Part shown: positions 1-8,802 of the stretch, one piece after another
Numbering within the stretch: the stretch's first letter is position 1
Layout of the letters: each line of letters starts with the position of its first letter
DNA from: Phycisphaeraceae bacterium
GTDB taxonomy: Bacteria; Planctomycetota; Phycisphaerae; Phycisphaerales; UBA1924
DNA length: 64,000 bases
NCBI GenBank assembly: GCA_020639235.1
Contig: JACKHC010000001.1
Coordinates: forward strand, 1,240,001-1,304,000
Reading direction: 5' to 3'
Notes under the pieces: generated by a model
The model's database searches: none
Seen by the model: only the letters and a program-made list of their open reading frames with translations
Told to the model about the DNA's origin: nothing
Translations under genes and position numbers: made by a program

Positions 1-264
1 GTCACCATCAGTTCGGGCAACACACCCGTGGTCAACGGCCTGCTCGGCACTTGGGATACGACTTCACTGCCCAAGTGCGCCTATACGCTGCGACTGGTCG
101 TGAGCGACTCGGCGATCATCGATTGCAACGGCGTCATCCACCACTCATCGGAGGACATCGTCTCCGTCATCGTTGCGCCCGAGGGCGATGTCACCTTCGA
201 CGGCGTCGTCAATGTCGATGACCTCAACGTCGTGCTGAGCAACTGGCTCGACACCTGCAACTGA
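1..264 (+). CDS. C-terminal part of a secreted protein with dockerin-like tail (5' end outside window)
   Basis: The reading frame is open from base 1 and ends at TGA 262-264, so only the last 87 residues are seen. The final part (about residues 59-87 of the fragment) reads GDVTFDGVVNVDDLNVVLSN followed by W: an acidic calcium-loop pattern (D-x-D/G-x-V-x-x-x-D-L) of the half-dockerin/EF-hand type that many Phycisphaerales place at the very end of large secreted or surface proteins. The upstream segment alternates hydrophobic and polar residues like beta-sandwich repeats. No catalytic domain can be named from this fragment. The strong hairpin at 308-342 is probably its terminator. Confidence 0.75.
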   Translation, partial: VTISSGNTPVVNGLLGTWDTTSLPKCAYTLRLVVSDSAIIDCNGVIHHSSEDIVSVIVAPEGDVTFDGVVNVDDLNVVLSNWLDTCN

Positions 265-307
265 TCTCGTACGATCGGTTTCAGTTAATCCCAAGGTATC
301 TGTGGAG

Positions 308-342
308 CACGCCGCGGGCTACGGTCCGCGGCGTGTTTCTCT
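308..342 (+). terminator. Rho-independent terminator after the dockerin-like gene
   Basis: A perfect 10-bp inverted repeat CACGCCGCGG / CCGCGGCGTG (308-317 and 326-335) closes an 8-base loop and is followed by TTTCTCT. It lies 44 bases after the TGA of the partial gene. Confidence 0.75.
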
Positions 343-396
343 GCGCGATTTCGGGCCGCGCAATGCGATCTCGCTGAAATCGTCCCGCGCCGTGCC

Positions 397-402
397 TAGT
401 GT
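397..402 (+). promoter_or_regulatory. Candidate -10 element for the CBS-domain gene
   Basis: TAGTGT lies 55 bases upstream of the ATG at 458, between the terminator at 308-342 and a Shine-Dalgarno GGAAGGA. The match is to the TAGACT/TAAACT-like -10 elements seen before other genes here; there is no convincing -35. Confidence 0.3.
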
Positions 403-457
403 GCAGAAAGAATCGAGTTGGATCAACGAAAACCTCACTCTGCGGAAGGAGCATTCC

Positions 458-877
458 ATGCAAGTGAAGGACATCATGTCAAGTTCCTGTGTCGTGGCGC
501 GGACGACCGACACGCTGGAACACGCGGCCCGTGTCATGCGTGACCGGGACATCGGGTTCATGCCCGTCGTCGATAACGATCGCGCCGTCGGGGTCATCAC
601 AGACAGGGATATCGCGACGCGCGCGGTGGCAGACGGGCGTCCCACGAGCATCACGCCCGTCGGCGATGTCATGACGCAAGGCCTCACCTGTTGCCACGCC
701 GAGTCGGATGTCGCCGAAGCACTCAAAATCATGGGCGCCGAACGAGTCCGCCGACTTCCCGTGGCGAACTTGCAAGGCGAAATGGTCGGCACGGTGTCGC
801 TGACAGATGTGGCGCGCGTCGCTTCGCGGGATGATCAGACCGCCGCGGCGCTGAGCGATATCTGCGCCTGCGGCTGA
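458..877 (+). CDS. Two-CBS-domain protein
   Basis: A 139-residue soluble protein made of two CBS motifs and little else. CBS1 spans about residues 5-60 and CBS2 about 70-128; both carry the usual (G/R)-x-x-x-(L/M)-P-V-V/A and G-x-(I/V)-(T/S)-x-x-D-(I/V) signatures (GVITDRDIA, GTVSLTDVA). Tandem CBS pairs bind adenosine nucleotides and normally regulate a partner enzyme or channel; no partner is adjacent, so the role is unknown. The frame is open further upstream, but ATG 458 is preceded by GGAAGGA at 444-450, and the extension would run through the terminator hairpin. The C-terminus ends in C-A-C-G. Confidence 0.85.
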   Translation: MQVKDIMSSSCVVARTTDTLEHAARVMRDRDIGFMPVVDNDRAVGVITDRDIATRAVADGRPTSITPVGDVMTQGLTCCHAESDVAEALKIMGAERVRRLPVANLQGEMVGTVSLTDVARVASRDDQTAAALSDICACG

Positions 878-981
878 CGCCCGCAACGCCGCTGCAGCGC
901 GACGCGATGTCGCCGCAGGCGCATGACTCAGACCCACTGCACCTCGTCACCCGTTGTCGGGAGGCGGGGTGTTTTTGATTG

Positions 982-1407
982 CTAATCGTTCTTTGGGAGG
1001 GGCGGCTTCACAAAGAAGGACACGCCGCATTCCGGGCACTCGTTGCCGGTGCAGTTGGTGATGTCATACCCGCACTGCGCGCACCGGTCGCCGGGCGGGA
1101 GGGCGCGGCGCGTCCGGGCCCCGAGAATCGCACCGACCGGCACCGCCAACAACACGAGCGCGTACGGGATGATTGTCAGCCACGCCGACCGGAAACGTAT
1201 CGTGCTTTCGAGGAGCGAGGCGGTCGTTCCGCCAATGAAGAGGATGATGAGCACCAACGCGGCCGCCAGCGCGAAGGACCGCTCTTCCGCATGGATCGTG
1301 AAGACCGTCCCGCAACGTCTGCATCGGCGTCCGCGCTTGTCGCGGTACCGCGCCGCCATCCCCTTGAGGCCGACGGGCTGTCTGCATGTCGGGCACCTCG
1401 GTCCCAT
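982..1407 (-). CDS. Small zinc-ribbon membrane protein (second of a tandem pair)
   Basis: A 141-residue protein with an N-terminal ribbon (C-P-T-C ... C-R-R-C, about residues 5-33), two hydrophobic segments in the middle (about 45-65 and 78-100), and a C-terminal ribbon C-A-Q-C-G-Y-D ... C-P-E-C-G (about 116-134). The C-terminal motif matches the C-x2-C-x-YDL ribbon common in small planctomycete membrane proteins of unknown function. ATG 1407 overlaps the stop of the upstream gene as TGATG, which fixes the start and implies translational coupling. No enzymatic motif is visible; metal binding through the paired CxxC is inferred. Confidence 0.7.
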   Translation of the reverse strand: MGPRCPTCRQPVGLKGMAARYRDKRGRRCRRCGTVFTIHAEERSFALAAALVLIILFIGGTTASLLESTIRFRSAWLTIIPYALVLLAVPVGAILGARTRRALPPGDRCAQCGYDITNCTGNECPECGVSFFVKPPLPKND

Positions 1408-1823
1408 CACGCACGCTCTCCGATCTCCGTCCCGCACTCCGGGCAGACTTCCGAGTCGATGCCGCGGAGGTCGTAGTGGCACTTCGCGCAACCCGTGGGC
1501 GGCATAAGTAAGCCACGAAAGCCCCGGCCGTTAGCGATGATGACAATCCAGACCGCGAGCGCAGCACAGGGAATCCAGAACACCGATGGCGGAATGTCTG
1601 TCAGTGTGAAAGACAGGATCACAGGAATCCCGAACCCGAGGAGCATTACTGCAAGCCAACCGATGAACAGCGATCGCCCAGTGATCCGTAACCACGCGCC
1701 GCACCCGGTACATTGGATTCGGTAGTCCTGCGGCGCGAGCCGCCTCTCCATCACATGCGATGAGACCGCCTTACAAGCCGGGCATCGAATCGTGATATCA
1801 AAGGAACTGCTCCGTCCGGGCAC
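1407..1823 (-). CDS. Small zinc-ribbon membrane protein (first of a tandem pair)
   Basis: A 138-residue protein with the same plan as its downstream neighbour: N-terminal ribbon (C-P-A-C ... C-T-G-C), two membrane segments (about residues 52-72 and 80-98) and a C-terminal ribbon C-A-K-C-H-Y-D-L-R-G ... C-P-E-C-G. The pair looks like an old tandem duplication; the two share architecture rather than close sequence. I chose GTG 1823 because AGGAG lies six bases before it (1830-1834); the frame is open to 1859, but that start has no ribosome site. Function unknown. Confidence 0.7.
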   Translation of the reverse strand: MPGRSSSFDITIRCPACKAVSSHVMERRLAPQDYRIQCTGCGAWLRITGRSLFIGWLAVMLLGFGIPVILSFTLTDIPPSVFWIPCAALAVWIVIIANGRGFRGLLMPPTGCAKCHYDLRGIDSEVCPECGTEIGERA

Positions 1824-1867
1824 CAGACACTCCTGCAATCCCCCAAACTCTGGAAGCACAACGGCTC

Positions 1868-1873
1868 ATTCTA
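1868..1873 (-). promoter_or_regulatory. Candidate -10 element for the zinc-ribbon pair
   Basis: TAGAAT on the minus strand, 44 bases before the GTG at 1823 whose AGGAG is at 1830-1834. It resembles the other -10-like hexamers in the window. Confidence 0.35.
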
Positions 1874-1949
1874 CGCCCACTCTTGCAACCCCCGCCCATC
1901 TCCCGAACCCGCCTGCCCCTCGCCCCGCCCACCCAACCGCCCCTTCCGC

Positions 1950-1955
1950 TATACT
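1950..1955 (+). promoter_or_regulatory. Candidate -10 element for atpD
   Basis: TATACT is the best -10 match in the 258-base divergent region between the zinc-ribbon pair and atpD. It would give a leader of about 120 bases before ATG 2082. The leader contains the imperfect inverted stretch GGCCTTTCCCGAGGGCGGGCC. Confidence 0.35.
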
Positions 1956-2081
1956 GCCCGGCCTTTCCCGAGGGCGGGCCAACCCGCCAGCGGGGGGCGT
2001 GCGCCGGCGGATCGTCACAACGCCGCGGACGGCACTCACACATCTCATCCGTTCACTCTTGGCTCACAGGGGCACCTCATC

Positions 2082-3524
<1,443 letters not shown>

Positions 3525-3549
3525 CGCTCGCCCACAACCCGACTCACGC

Positions 3550-3574
3550 AAAGCCCCTCCCCGGAGGGGCTTTT
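3550..3574 (+). terminator. Rho-independent terminator of atpD
   Basis: AAAGCCCCTC and GAGGGGCTTT form a perfect 10-bp stem around a four-base loop, followed by T. It starts 26 bases after the atpD stop and makes atpD a single-gene transcription unit. Confidence 0.85.
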
Positions 3575-3637
3575 CATTGCGCTCGATTGATGACGGTTCG
3601 GCGTGGACCGCGATGCAGCCGGGCGTCAACGGCGCGG

Positions 3638-3643
3638 TACGCT
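3638..3643 (+). promoter_or_regulatory. -10 element, leaderless start of the Eis-like gene
   Basis: TACGCT ends six bases before ATG 3650 with no Shine-Dalgarno between. The spacing places the transcription start on or next to the A of the ATG. Confidence 0.5.
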
Positions 3644-3649
3644 CACTCC

Positions 3650-4876
3650 ATGCACCACTACACGACGATCACCGACGCCGATCTGCCCGAGGCGTTCCGC
3701 ATCATGCGTCTCGCGTTCACGGGTGAGGAACCCGGCCAGCGCCAATGGCTCGCCACGATGGGCATCGACAACCTGCGCGCGATGCGGCCTGTCAAGGATG
3801 CCAAGCCCGATGCCGTCGTCTCGCTCGTGCGCATGGGCCAGCACTTCGGCGGGCGCATCGTCCCCATGACGGGCATCGTGGGCGTCGCGGTCGCCCCCGA
3901 GTGCCGGGGCGGCGGCGTCGCGCAGCAGATGATGGCCGGCGCTCTCCGCGAGGCCCGCGAGGCCGGCACGCCGATCTCGACGCTCTACGCATCCACGCAA
4001 TCGCTCTACCGCAAGGCGGGGTACGAGCAGGCCGGCTCGCGATTCAAGATCACCATCCGCCCCGATCAGATCGGCGTCCGCGAGCGCGCGCTTCATGTCC
4101 GACCGATCACGAACGACGACGCCGACGCGGCCATGGAATGCGCGCGCCGTTTCGCCTCGCACTACGACGGCACGCTCGTGCGCGAGGGCGAGGCGGGGGG
4201 GAGGGGATGGGACGCGTACTGCTGGCAGCGCGTGCGCGAGAACCGTGAGACCAGGTTCTCCGGCTTCGCGGCCGAATGCCCCGATGACGGATCGCGCATC
4301 GACGGTTACCTCTTCATGCACCAGGGACGCAGCCCGCACCGCGGGCGTCAGAGTCTGGCGCTGTCCGACCTCGCCTTTACAACGCCTGAGGCGGGCCGCC
4401 GCCTGCTCGCGTTCCTGAGCGACTACGCGATGATCGCCGACGAGGCGTCGTTCTTCGGCTCGCCGACGCACCCGATTCTCTCGCTCATGCCGCTGCAGAA
4501 GTACCAGGTCGAGCACTTCGACTACTGGATGATGCGCATCACCGATCTGCCCAAGGCGCTCGAGGCACGGGGCTACCTGCCCGGCGTGCGCGCATCAATC
4601 GATCTCGAAGTGACCGACGCGATCATCCCCGAGAACGCTGGCGCGTGGCGCGTCGAAATCGAAGGCGGTTCGGCCTGCGTAAAGAAGAGCAAGAGTGGGG
4701 GGAGTGGGGGAGCGTTCATCCGATGCGACATCCGAGCGCTCGCACCCCTCTACACGGGCTTCACAACGCCCGCTCAGGCACGCCTGCTCGGATGGATCGA
4801 GGGTGACGACCAGGCCGTCAAAGCCGCGTCATCGATCTTCCCCGGCTCCACGCCGTGGATGAACGACATGTTCTAA
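3650..4876 (+). CDS. Eis-like GNAT N-acetyltransferase with SCP2-type C-terminal domain
   Basis: A 408-residue protein with the three-part Eis layout: an N-terminal GNAT domain whose acetyl-CoA loop is V-A-P-E-C-R-G-G-G-V-A (about residues 82-92, the R/Q-x-x-G-x-A signature), a second GNAT-like domain (about 145-285), and a C-terminal sterol-carrier-like domain (about 300-400). Family members acetylate amines such as aminoglycosides or lysines; the substrate here is unknown. The protein ends in MNDMF, and in Eis the free C-terminal carboxylate helps catalysis. Two G-rich insertions (around 4192-4206 and 4693-4710) encode Gly/Ser linkers. The start at 3650 is set by the domain boundary and the -10 element just before it. 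Confidence 0.85.
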   Translation: MHHYTTITDADLPEAFRIMRLAFTGEEPGQRQWLATMGIDNLRAMRPVKDAKPDAVVSLVRMGQHFGGRIVPMTGIVGVAVAPECRGGGVAQQMMAGALREAREAGTPISTLYASTQSLYRKAGYEQAGSRFKITIRPDQIGVRERALHVRPITNDDADAAMECARRFASHYDGTLVREGEAGGRGWDAYCWQRVRENRETRFSGFAAECPDDGSRIDGYLFMHQGRSPHRGRQSLALSDLAFTTPEAGRRLLAFLSDYAMIADEASFFGSPTHPILSLMPLQKYQVEHFDYWMMRITDLPKALEARGYLPGVRASIDLEVTDAIIPENAGAWRVEIEGGSACVKKSKSGGSGGAFIRCDIRALAPLYTGFTTPAQARLLGWIEGDDQAVKAASSIFPGSTPWMNDMF

Positions 4877-4910
4877 ACTGAGATCACGCACCACCACCGG
4901 GGAGCCGACC

Positions 4911-5405
4911 ATGGTCAACACCAAGCAGGCGCAACGACGCGATCTCAAGTTCAACTCGATCGACGACCTGAGCGCCGAACTCGACCGCATCCAGCACGCC
5001 CACGACGCCGGAACGCTCTCCACGACCGGCAACTGGTCGCCGGGCCAGAACCTGCAGCACCTGGCGATCGTCTGGAAAGCGGGCATCGACGGCTTCCCGC
5101 CCGAGATGAAGCCGCCCTTCTTCATCAAGTGGCCGGCGCGCTGGATGTTCAAGAAGCGGGCGACGGCCGGAGAAACCGCCCCGGCCGGCATCAAACTCCC
5201 CAGGCAGGCCAGCAAGATCGTCCCGGTCGCGCAGGTTGCATTCGATCAGGGGATGCACCAGCTGCGCGAGCAGATCGCGCGCACAACCGGGGGCGAACGC
5301 TTCGCCGCCCACTCGCCCATCTTCGGTGATATGACCCACGAGCAGTGGACCAACCTCCAACTCGGCCACTGCCAGTTGCATCTGGGGTTTTTGCAGCTGG
5401 GATAG
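4911..5405 (+). CDS. DUF1569 (DinB-like) protein
   Basis: A 164-residue soluble protein. The layout is that of DUF1569, a DinB-fold family: a first helix followed by the W-S-P-G-Q-N-L-Q-H-L-A segment (about residues 44-54), a proline-rich middle (PPFFIKWPARWMF) and a C-terminal H-E-Q-W-T-N-L-Q-L-G-H-C-Q-L-H segment. The three histidines in those segments could form the DinB metal triad. Biochemical role unknown. GGGGAG at 4899-4904 precedes the ATG, and TAAACT (4874-4879) overlaps the stop of the Eis-like gene as a likely separate promoter. Confidence 0.8.
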   Translation: MVNTKQAQRRDLKFNSIDDLSAELDRIQHAHDAGTLSTTGNWSPGQNLQHLAIVWKAGIDGFPPEMKPPFFIKWPARWMFKKRATAGETAPAGIKLPRQASKIVPVAQVAFDQGMHQLREQIARTTGGERFAAHSPIFGDMTHEQWTNLQLGHCQLHLGFLQLG

Positions 5406-5412
5406 CTAGGAC

Positions 5413-5865
5413 TCAATCTTGAGCGAAGAGTTTGTTCTTCAGTTCATTGTATGTGCCGGCGCTGACAACTGTAGACGGAGCCAACAGAATTAGGGCCTCC
5501 GGTGGTACGCCGACTGATCGGCAGTAATCAAACACCGGCTGGCCATCACGCCAGTTCTTAACTTCGATACTCAATGTGACTGTGTGGTCACTCCCATCGA
5601 CCTCTGTGACATGGATACCCATGTACCGTCCCCAATCGGGGTGAGCGTCGATCAACGGATCGGCATAACGCGCGAGCGCGGCATGAGGGCTAATTTGCTC
5701 CGCCCACACGATGTCGATGTCAAACGGTTGTTCATCCTCAATCGCAATGGCGGCCGCATCAGACTCGTGGATGTATTGATATGTGACAGGCATTGCTTGC
5801 TTCTTGCCACATGCCTCTGTAATGAGCAGCGTTGCCACGGTCAGCAAAGTCAGAGCTCGTTGCAT
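5413..5865 (-). CDS. Small secreted protein or lipoprotein, unknown
   Basis: A 150-residue protein with an N-terminal hydrophobic signal (about residues 4-18) ending at C19 in I-T-E-A-C. This is a weak lipobox, because the -3 position is Thr and -2 is Glu, so lipidation is uncertain. The mature part has no family I recognise. The gene starts two bases after the stop of the phosphofructokinase gene, so it is probably cotranscribed with it. Its base composition is visibly lower in GC than its neighbours, suggesting recent acquisition or relaxed selection. Its function cannot be inferred from the PFK context. Confidence 0.65.
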   Translation of the reverse strand: MQRALTLLTVATLLITEACGKKQAMPVTYQYIHESDAAAIAIEDEQPFDIDIVWAEQISPHAALARYADPLIDAHPDWGRYMGIHVTEVDGSDHTVTLSIEVKNWRDGQPVFDYCRSVGVPPEALILLAPSTVVSAGTYNELKNKLFAQD

Positions 5866-5867
5866 TT

Positions 5868-7055
5868 TCAGAGCCGCCCAACCCCCGGCATCTCACCCAC
5901 CAGCGGCATCAGCCACTCGATGAACTTCGTGCTCACATCCCGATGCCCCTCGATGAACTCCGGCGGCATGTGACGCGTCTTGGCGGCCACATCCGTCAGC
6001 TCAACACGCACCATCTTCGACGCATAGGGCTTCGTCGATACCCGCTGGATCGCGATCGAGCCGCTAGCGATCCCCGCGTGCGCCTGTTCGACCGCGAACC
6101 GCCCCGCCTCCCGCGCCTCACGCTGGTCCACCTTGCTCGCGTCGGGCCAGCACCGCTGCGGATACCCGAGCGTGTCGGCGCGCACCCGCGGCGGCTTGCC
6201 TCCAACCGGAGTCAACTTCTTCTTGATGTACTCCGCCAGCATGTCGCCCAGCGCGCCCGACCCGGACAACTGCACATTGCCGTGGGCATCCTTCTCACCG
6301 GCCGTGATCTTGGCAGCGATCGGCGTGCCGTCCGCGTCCTGAATCCCCTCGCTCACCGCGATCTGGCACCGCCCGTGCTTCTTGAACATCGCATCGACGT
6401 CGCTCACGAACCGATCGAGATCAAACGCCACCTCCGGCAGGTACACCAGGTGCGGCCCGTCATCCGGTCGTTGCCGCATGAGCGCCGCAGCACCGGTTAA
6501 GAACCCCGCGTGCCGACCCATCACGACATTGATCTTGATACCGGGGAGCGACGCGTTGTCGAGGTTGTCGCCCATGAAGGCCATCGCGACATACCGCGCT
6601 GCGCTGGCGTACCCCGGCGTGTGATCGTTCTCCATCAGGTCATTGTCAACGGTCTTGGGCACATGGAAGCTGCGCATCTGGTATCCGCTCGACGTCGCCA
6701 GTTCATTGACGATCCGGCAGGTGTCCGACGAGTCGTTGCCGCCAATGTAGAAGTAGTTGCGGATGTCGCGTGACTTGAGCGCCGCGATGATCTTCTGGCA
6801 GTACGCCGCGTCTGGCTTGTCACGAGAGGAACCCAGCGCCGCGCTGGGCGTGCCCGCGACGAGTTCCAGCGTCTGCATGGGCGTTGTGGTGAGGTCGAGG
6901 AACTTATCCTCGATCATGCCCCGCACGCCGTGACGCGCGCCGAAAATCGTGCCCTTGGCCAGCGCCCGCCACCGCTCGACGACGCCCACGAGCGACTGGT
7001 TAATCACCGCCGTCGGCCCGCCCGACTGAGCCACCACCGCATTGCCTTCCAGCAT
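5868..7055 (-). CDS. 6-phosphofructokinase, probably pyrophosphate-dependent
   Basis: A 395-residue group-A phosphofructokinase that phosphorylates fructose-6-phosphate in glycolysis; PPi-dependent forms work reversibly. Motifs: N-terminal QSGGPTAVIN (about residues 10-19), GGNDSSDT (about 104-111) at the phosphoryl-donor site, PKTVDNDL (about 133-140) with the catalytic aspartate, and V-M-G-R-H-A-G (about 181-187). The residue after GGN is Asp rather than the Gly of ATP-dependent enzymes, which favours pyrophosphate as donor; the GGND variant is, as I recall, usual in this clade. The ATG is preceded by GGAGGA (7064-7069). It heads a two-gene unit with the small secreted protein. Confidence 0.88.
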   Translation of the reverse strand: MLEGNAVVAQSGGPTAVINQSLVGVVERWRALAKGTIFGARHGVRGMIEDKFLDLTTTPMQTLELVAGTPSAALGSSRDKPDAAYCQKIIAALKSRDIRNYFYIGGNDSSDTCRIVNELATSSGYQMRSFHVPKTVDNDLMENDHTPGYASAARYVAMAFMGDNLDNASLPGIKINVVMGRHAGFLTGAAALMRQRPDDGPHLVYLPEVAFDLDRFVSDVDAMFKKHGRCQIAVSEGIQDADGTPIAAKITAGEKDAHGNVQLSGSGALGDMLAEYIKKKLTPVGGKPPRVRADTLGYPQRCWPDASKVDQREAREAGRFAVEQAHAGIASGSIAIQRVSTKPYASKMVRVELTDVAAKTRHMPPEFIEGHRDVSTKFIEWLMPLVGEMPGVGRL

Positions 7056-7106
7056 TCTTCGAGTCCTCCGTCTGGTCTACATTCATCGTAATGGACACCC
7101 GCCGGG

Positions 7107-7112
7107 TACACT
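7107..7112 (+). promoter_or_regulatory. -10 element, leaderless start of the lipoprotein gene
   Basis: TACACT ends seven bases before ATG 7120, with no Shine-Dalgarno. It lies in the 64-base divergent gap to the phosphofructokinase gene. Confidence 0.5.
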
Positions 7113-7119
7113 CTGGACC

Positions 7120-7701
7120 ATGCCAATCGGACGACTGATCGCACTCGGGTGGTTCCTCGTCGCAGCCGTCGCCATGACCGGATGCGCCTCCGACCCGGTG
7201 CAGCCCCACGCTGCCAGTCGCGTCGAATCATCGCGATACGCCGCAGCATTCCGGGCAGCCAAGGACGTCCTGCGGGACGAGGGATTCGTCCTAGACCGTG
7301 TCGATGCGCGGCGGGGCGTCATCACCACCCTTCCCCGCGCCTCGGCCGGGCTCGCCTCACCGTGGATCTCCACGGGCTCCGCCGGTGACGCCGCGAGCGA
7401 TCTCTTGCACGCGCACGCCCGTTCGGCGACGGTTGATTTCGGCCCGGCGTCCGGCGCCTCGTCCGATGACCTGCGAGAATCCGCCGAGGCAATCGAGATC
7501 CGCGTGACCGTGCATGTGCTCCGCGCCTCCAAAGCGGGTCGCCGGGTTGACTCAACCATGCCGCGCCGCAGCACATTCGCGGTGGACCCTGTAGCAACAC
7601 GGTCAGGGGACCTCGGGACCGATCTTGAAGAGATCGCCCTTGATGAGCGCCTGGCCGATCGATTGGCCGAGCGAATCCGCGCACTCGCCAACGCCCGCTG
7701 A
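7120..7701 (+). CDS. Putative lipoprotein, unknown function
   Basis: A 193-residue protein with a signal peptide (I-A-L-G-W-F-L-V-A-A-V-A-M) ending in M-T-G-C, a plausible lipobox with cysteine at residue 21. The mature domain has the pattern AAFRAAKDVLRDEGFVLDRVDARRGVITT early on, then V-T-V-H-V-L-R later; this resembles small outer-membrane-associated planctomycete lipoproteins in which a beta-alpha-beta unit is followed by long strands. No family can be named. It is divergent from pfk, and the hairpin GGCGCAT/ATGCGCC at 7722-7752 follows it without a T-run. Confidence 0.7.
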   Translation: MPIGRLIALGWFLVAAVAMTGCASDPVQPHAASRVESSRYAAAFRAAKDVLRDEGFVLDRVDARRGVITTLPRASAGLASPWISTGSAGDAASDLLHAHARSATVDFGPASGASSDDLRESAEAIEIRVTVHVLRASKAGRRVDSTMPRRSTFAVDPVATRSGDLGTDLEEIALDERLADRLAERIRALANAR

Positions 7702-7793
7702 TTGTCACATAACGAACCATGGGCGCATTTCAGCGCTCGATCGAGATGCGCCGAGAGCACGGTGCCTGCGTGGAATTCTGCGAGACTCCGGGC

Positions 7794-7799
7794 TAGACT
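7794..7799 (+). promoter_or_regulatory. Candidate -10 element upstream of the LuxR-type gene
   Basis: TAGACT, identical to the hexamer before the udg and Memo genes, lies 83 bases upstream of the first in-frame ATG (7883). Confidence 0.4.
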
Positions 7800-7882
7800 G
7801 CCGATTCGTTGATGTCGGATGCTTCCGATTCCGGCACCAAGTGAAGTCACATCGCGTCTTTCCAGGACTGAAAGGCCGTCAC

Positions 7883-8215
7883 ATGCTGAGTCGCTCCATG
7901 ACGAGTGACCGGGATCCGGTCAGGATCGCGGTCAAGGCTACTTCCGAGGTCTGTTCCCTCCCCGCATATCCCATCCCCGATTGGTGCGAGCGATGCGCGA
8001 CCGCGTTGTCGCAGGCGATCGAGGACCGTGAAATCGCGGTGACCGTCTCGCAAGTCGGTAACTCCGGACCGACCACGATCTCGGAGCTCAGCGGGGCGAC
8101 CGATCCCTCGCTCGTCTGCCGCGAGACCCCATCCGGTTCCTTGAACGGAGGCGGCGACAACGGTCAACTCGGTTGGGCGATCCGCTCCCATGCGGAGTCG
8201 GAACGGGCTTTCTGA
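7883..8215 (+). CDS. Upstream half of an interrupted LuxR-type regulator
   Basis: A 110-residue reading frame that ends at TGA 8213-8215. It has no signal or membrane segment. Its alternating strands and helices (WCERCATALSQAIEDREIAV and onward) look like the start of a GAF/PAS-like sensor domain. The next frame starts at GTG 8216 in the same reading frame, with nothing between, and carries on the fold before reaching the LuxR DNA-binding domain. I read this as one ancestral gene split by a single in-frame stop, not as two independent genes. Alternatives are readthrough, coupled translation from TGAGTG, or a sequencing error. Confidence 0.5.
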   Translation: MLSRSMTSDRDPVRIAVKATSEVCSLPAYPIPDWCERCATALSQAIEDREIAVTVSQVGNSGPTTISELSGATDPSLVCRETPSGSLNGGGDNGQLGWAIRSHAESERAF

Positions 8216-8713
8216 GTGTCAACCATCCCGCATTACGCCGCATGGGCCGCATCCTCGCGAGGAACCGCGTGGAAGCGTCTCGGGAGCACAGACATCCTGA
8301 TCGGCGTGCACCCGGTCGGGGACTCCAAGAGCCGCGCACTCGTCGTCGAAATCGGTCTGAATCGTGAAACGGATCATGATGCATCGGTGCTGGCCCGCGT
8401 TCTGGAAGGGACGATGCCGGTCATTGTCGATCGGCTCATACTGGCCCTCGGCGCCGATGCGATCGACCCATCGGCGCTCCTCACCACAAGAGAGCAACAA
8501 GTCTTGGAGCTCCTGGTCACCGGTGCGACGGTCCGCGCCATCGCGACCAAACTCAATCGGAGCCCGCACACCGTCCACGATCATGTCAAGTCCTTGCACC
8601 GCAAGTTCAACGCGTCCACGCGAGGCGAACTCGTCGCGCGGGCGCTCGGGCATGCTGTGACAAAGCCGGCTCCACCCTACGCCCTTCCCAAACTGCAGCA
8701 CGCCGTGAACTGA
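8216..8713 (+). CDS. LuxR-family helix-turn-helix regulator (C-terminal half after an in-frame TGA)
   Basis: A 165-residue frame beginning at GTG directly after TGA 8213-8215. The C-terminal 65 residues are a clear LuxR/GerE HTH: L-T-T-R-E-Q-Q-V-L-E-L-L-V-T-G-A-T-V-R-A-I-A then N-R-S-P-H-T-V-H-D-H-V-K-S-L-H-R-K (about residues 85-125), with the R-G-E-L-V-A-R tail common in planctomycetes. The first 80 residues look like the second half of a sensor domain that begins in the upstream frame. If translated alone the HTH could still bind DNA without proper sensing. No cognate histidine kinase is adjacent. Confidence 0.7.
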   Translation: MSTIPHYAAWAASSRGTAWKRLGSTDILIGVHPVGDSKSRALVVEIGLNRETDHDASVLARVLEGTMPVIVDRLILALGADAIDPSALLTTREQQVLELLVTGATVRAIATKLNRSPHTVHDHVKSLHRKFNASTRGELVARALGHAVTKPAPPYALPKLQHAVN

Positions 8714-8738
8714 CCACAGGGCCGCGCCCCAAACTCGC

Positions 8739-8744
8739 TAGACT
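8739..8744 (+). promoter_or_regulatory. Candidate -10 element for the uracil-DNA glycosylase gene
   Basis: TAGACT lies 58 bases before ATG 8803, just after the stop of the LuxR frame. Confidence 0.4.
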
Positions 8745-8802
8745 CCGCGGCAGGCCCGTTTCGCCAATCGACCGTTGTCTTGGCTGGGGCCCGGAGGTGC
8801 CG

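Noticed and set aside
5868..7055. Loss of the catalytic Asp of GGDGS in phosphofructokinase (GGNDS) as a defect.
   Set aside because: The GGND form is, to my recollection, normal in one pyrophosphate-dependent clade, and the PKTVDND motif with the catalytic Asp is intact.
7722..7752. Terminator at GGCGCAT/ATGCGCC after the lipoprotein gene.
   Set aside because: Seven-base stem, long loop that is itself partly palindromic, and no T-run; could be an operator but support is too thin to call.
8213..8215. TGA read as selenocysteine within the LuxR-type gene.
   Set aside because: No SECIS-like hairpin was evident just after it, and a Sec between a sensor-like region and an HTH has no precedent I know; a nonsense change is simpler.
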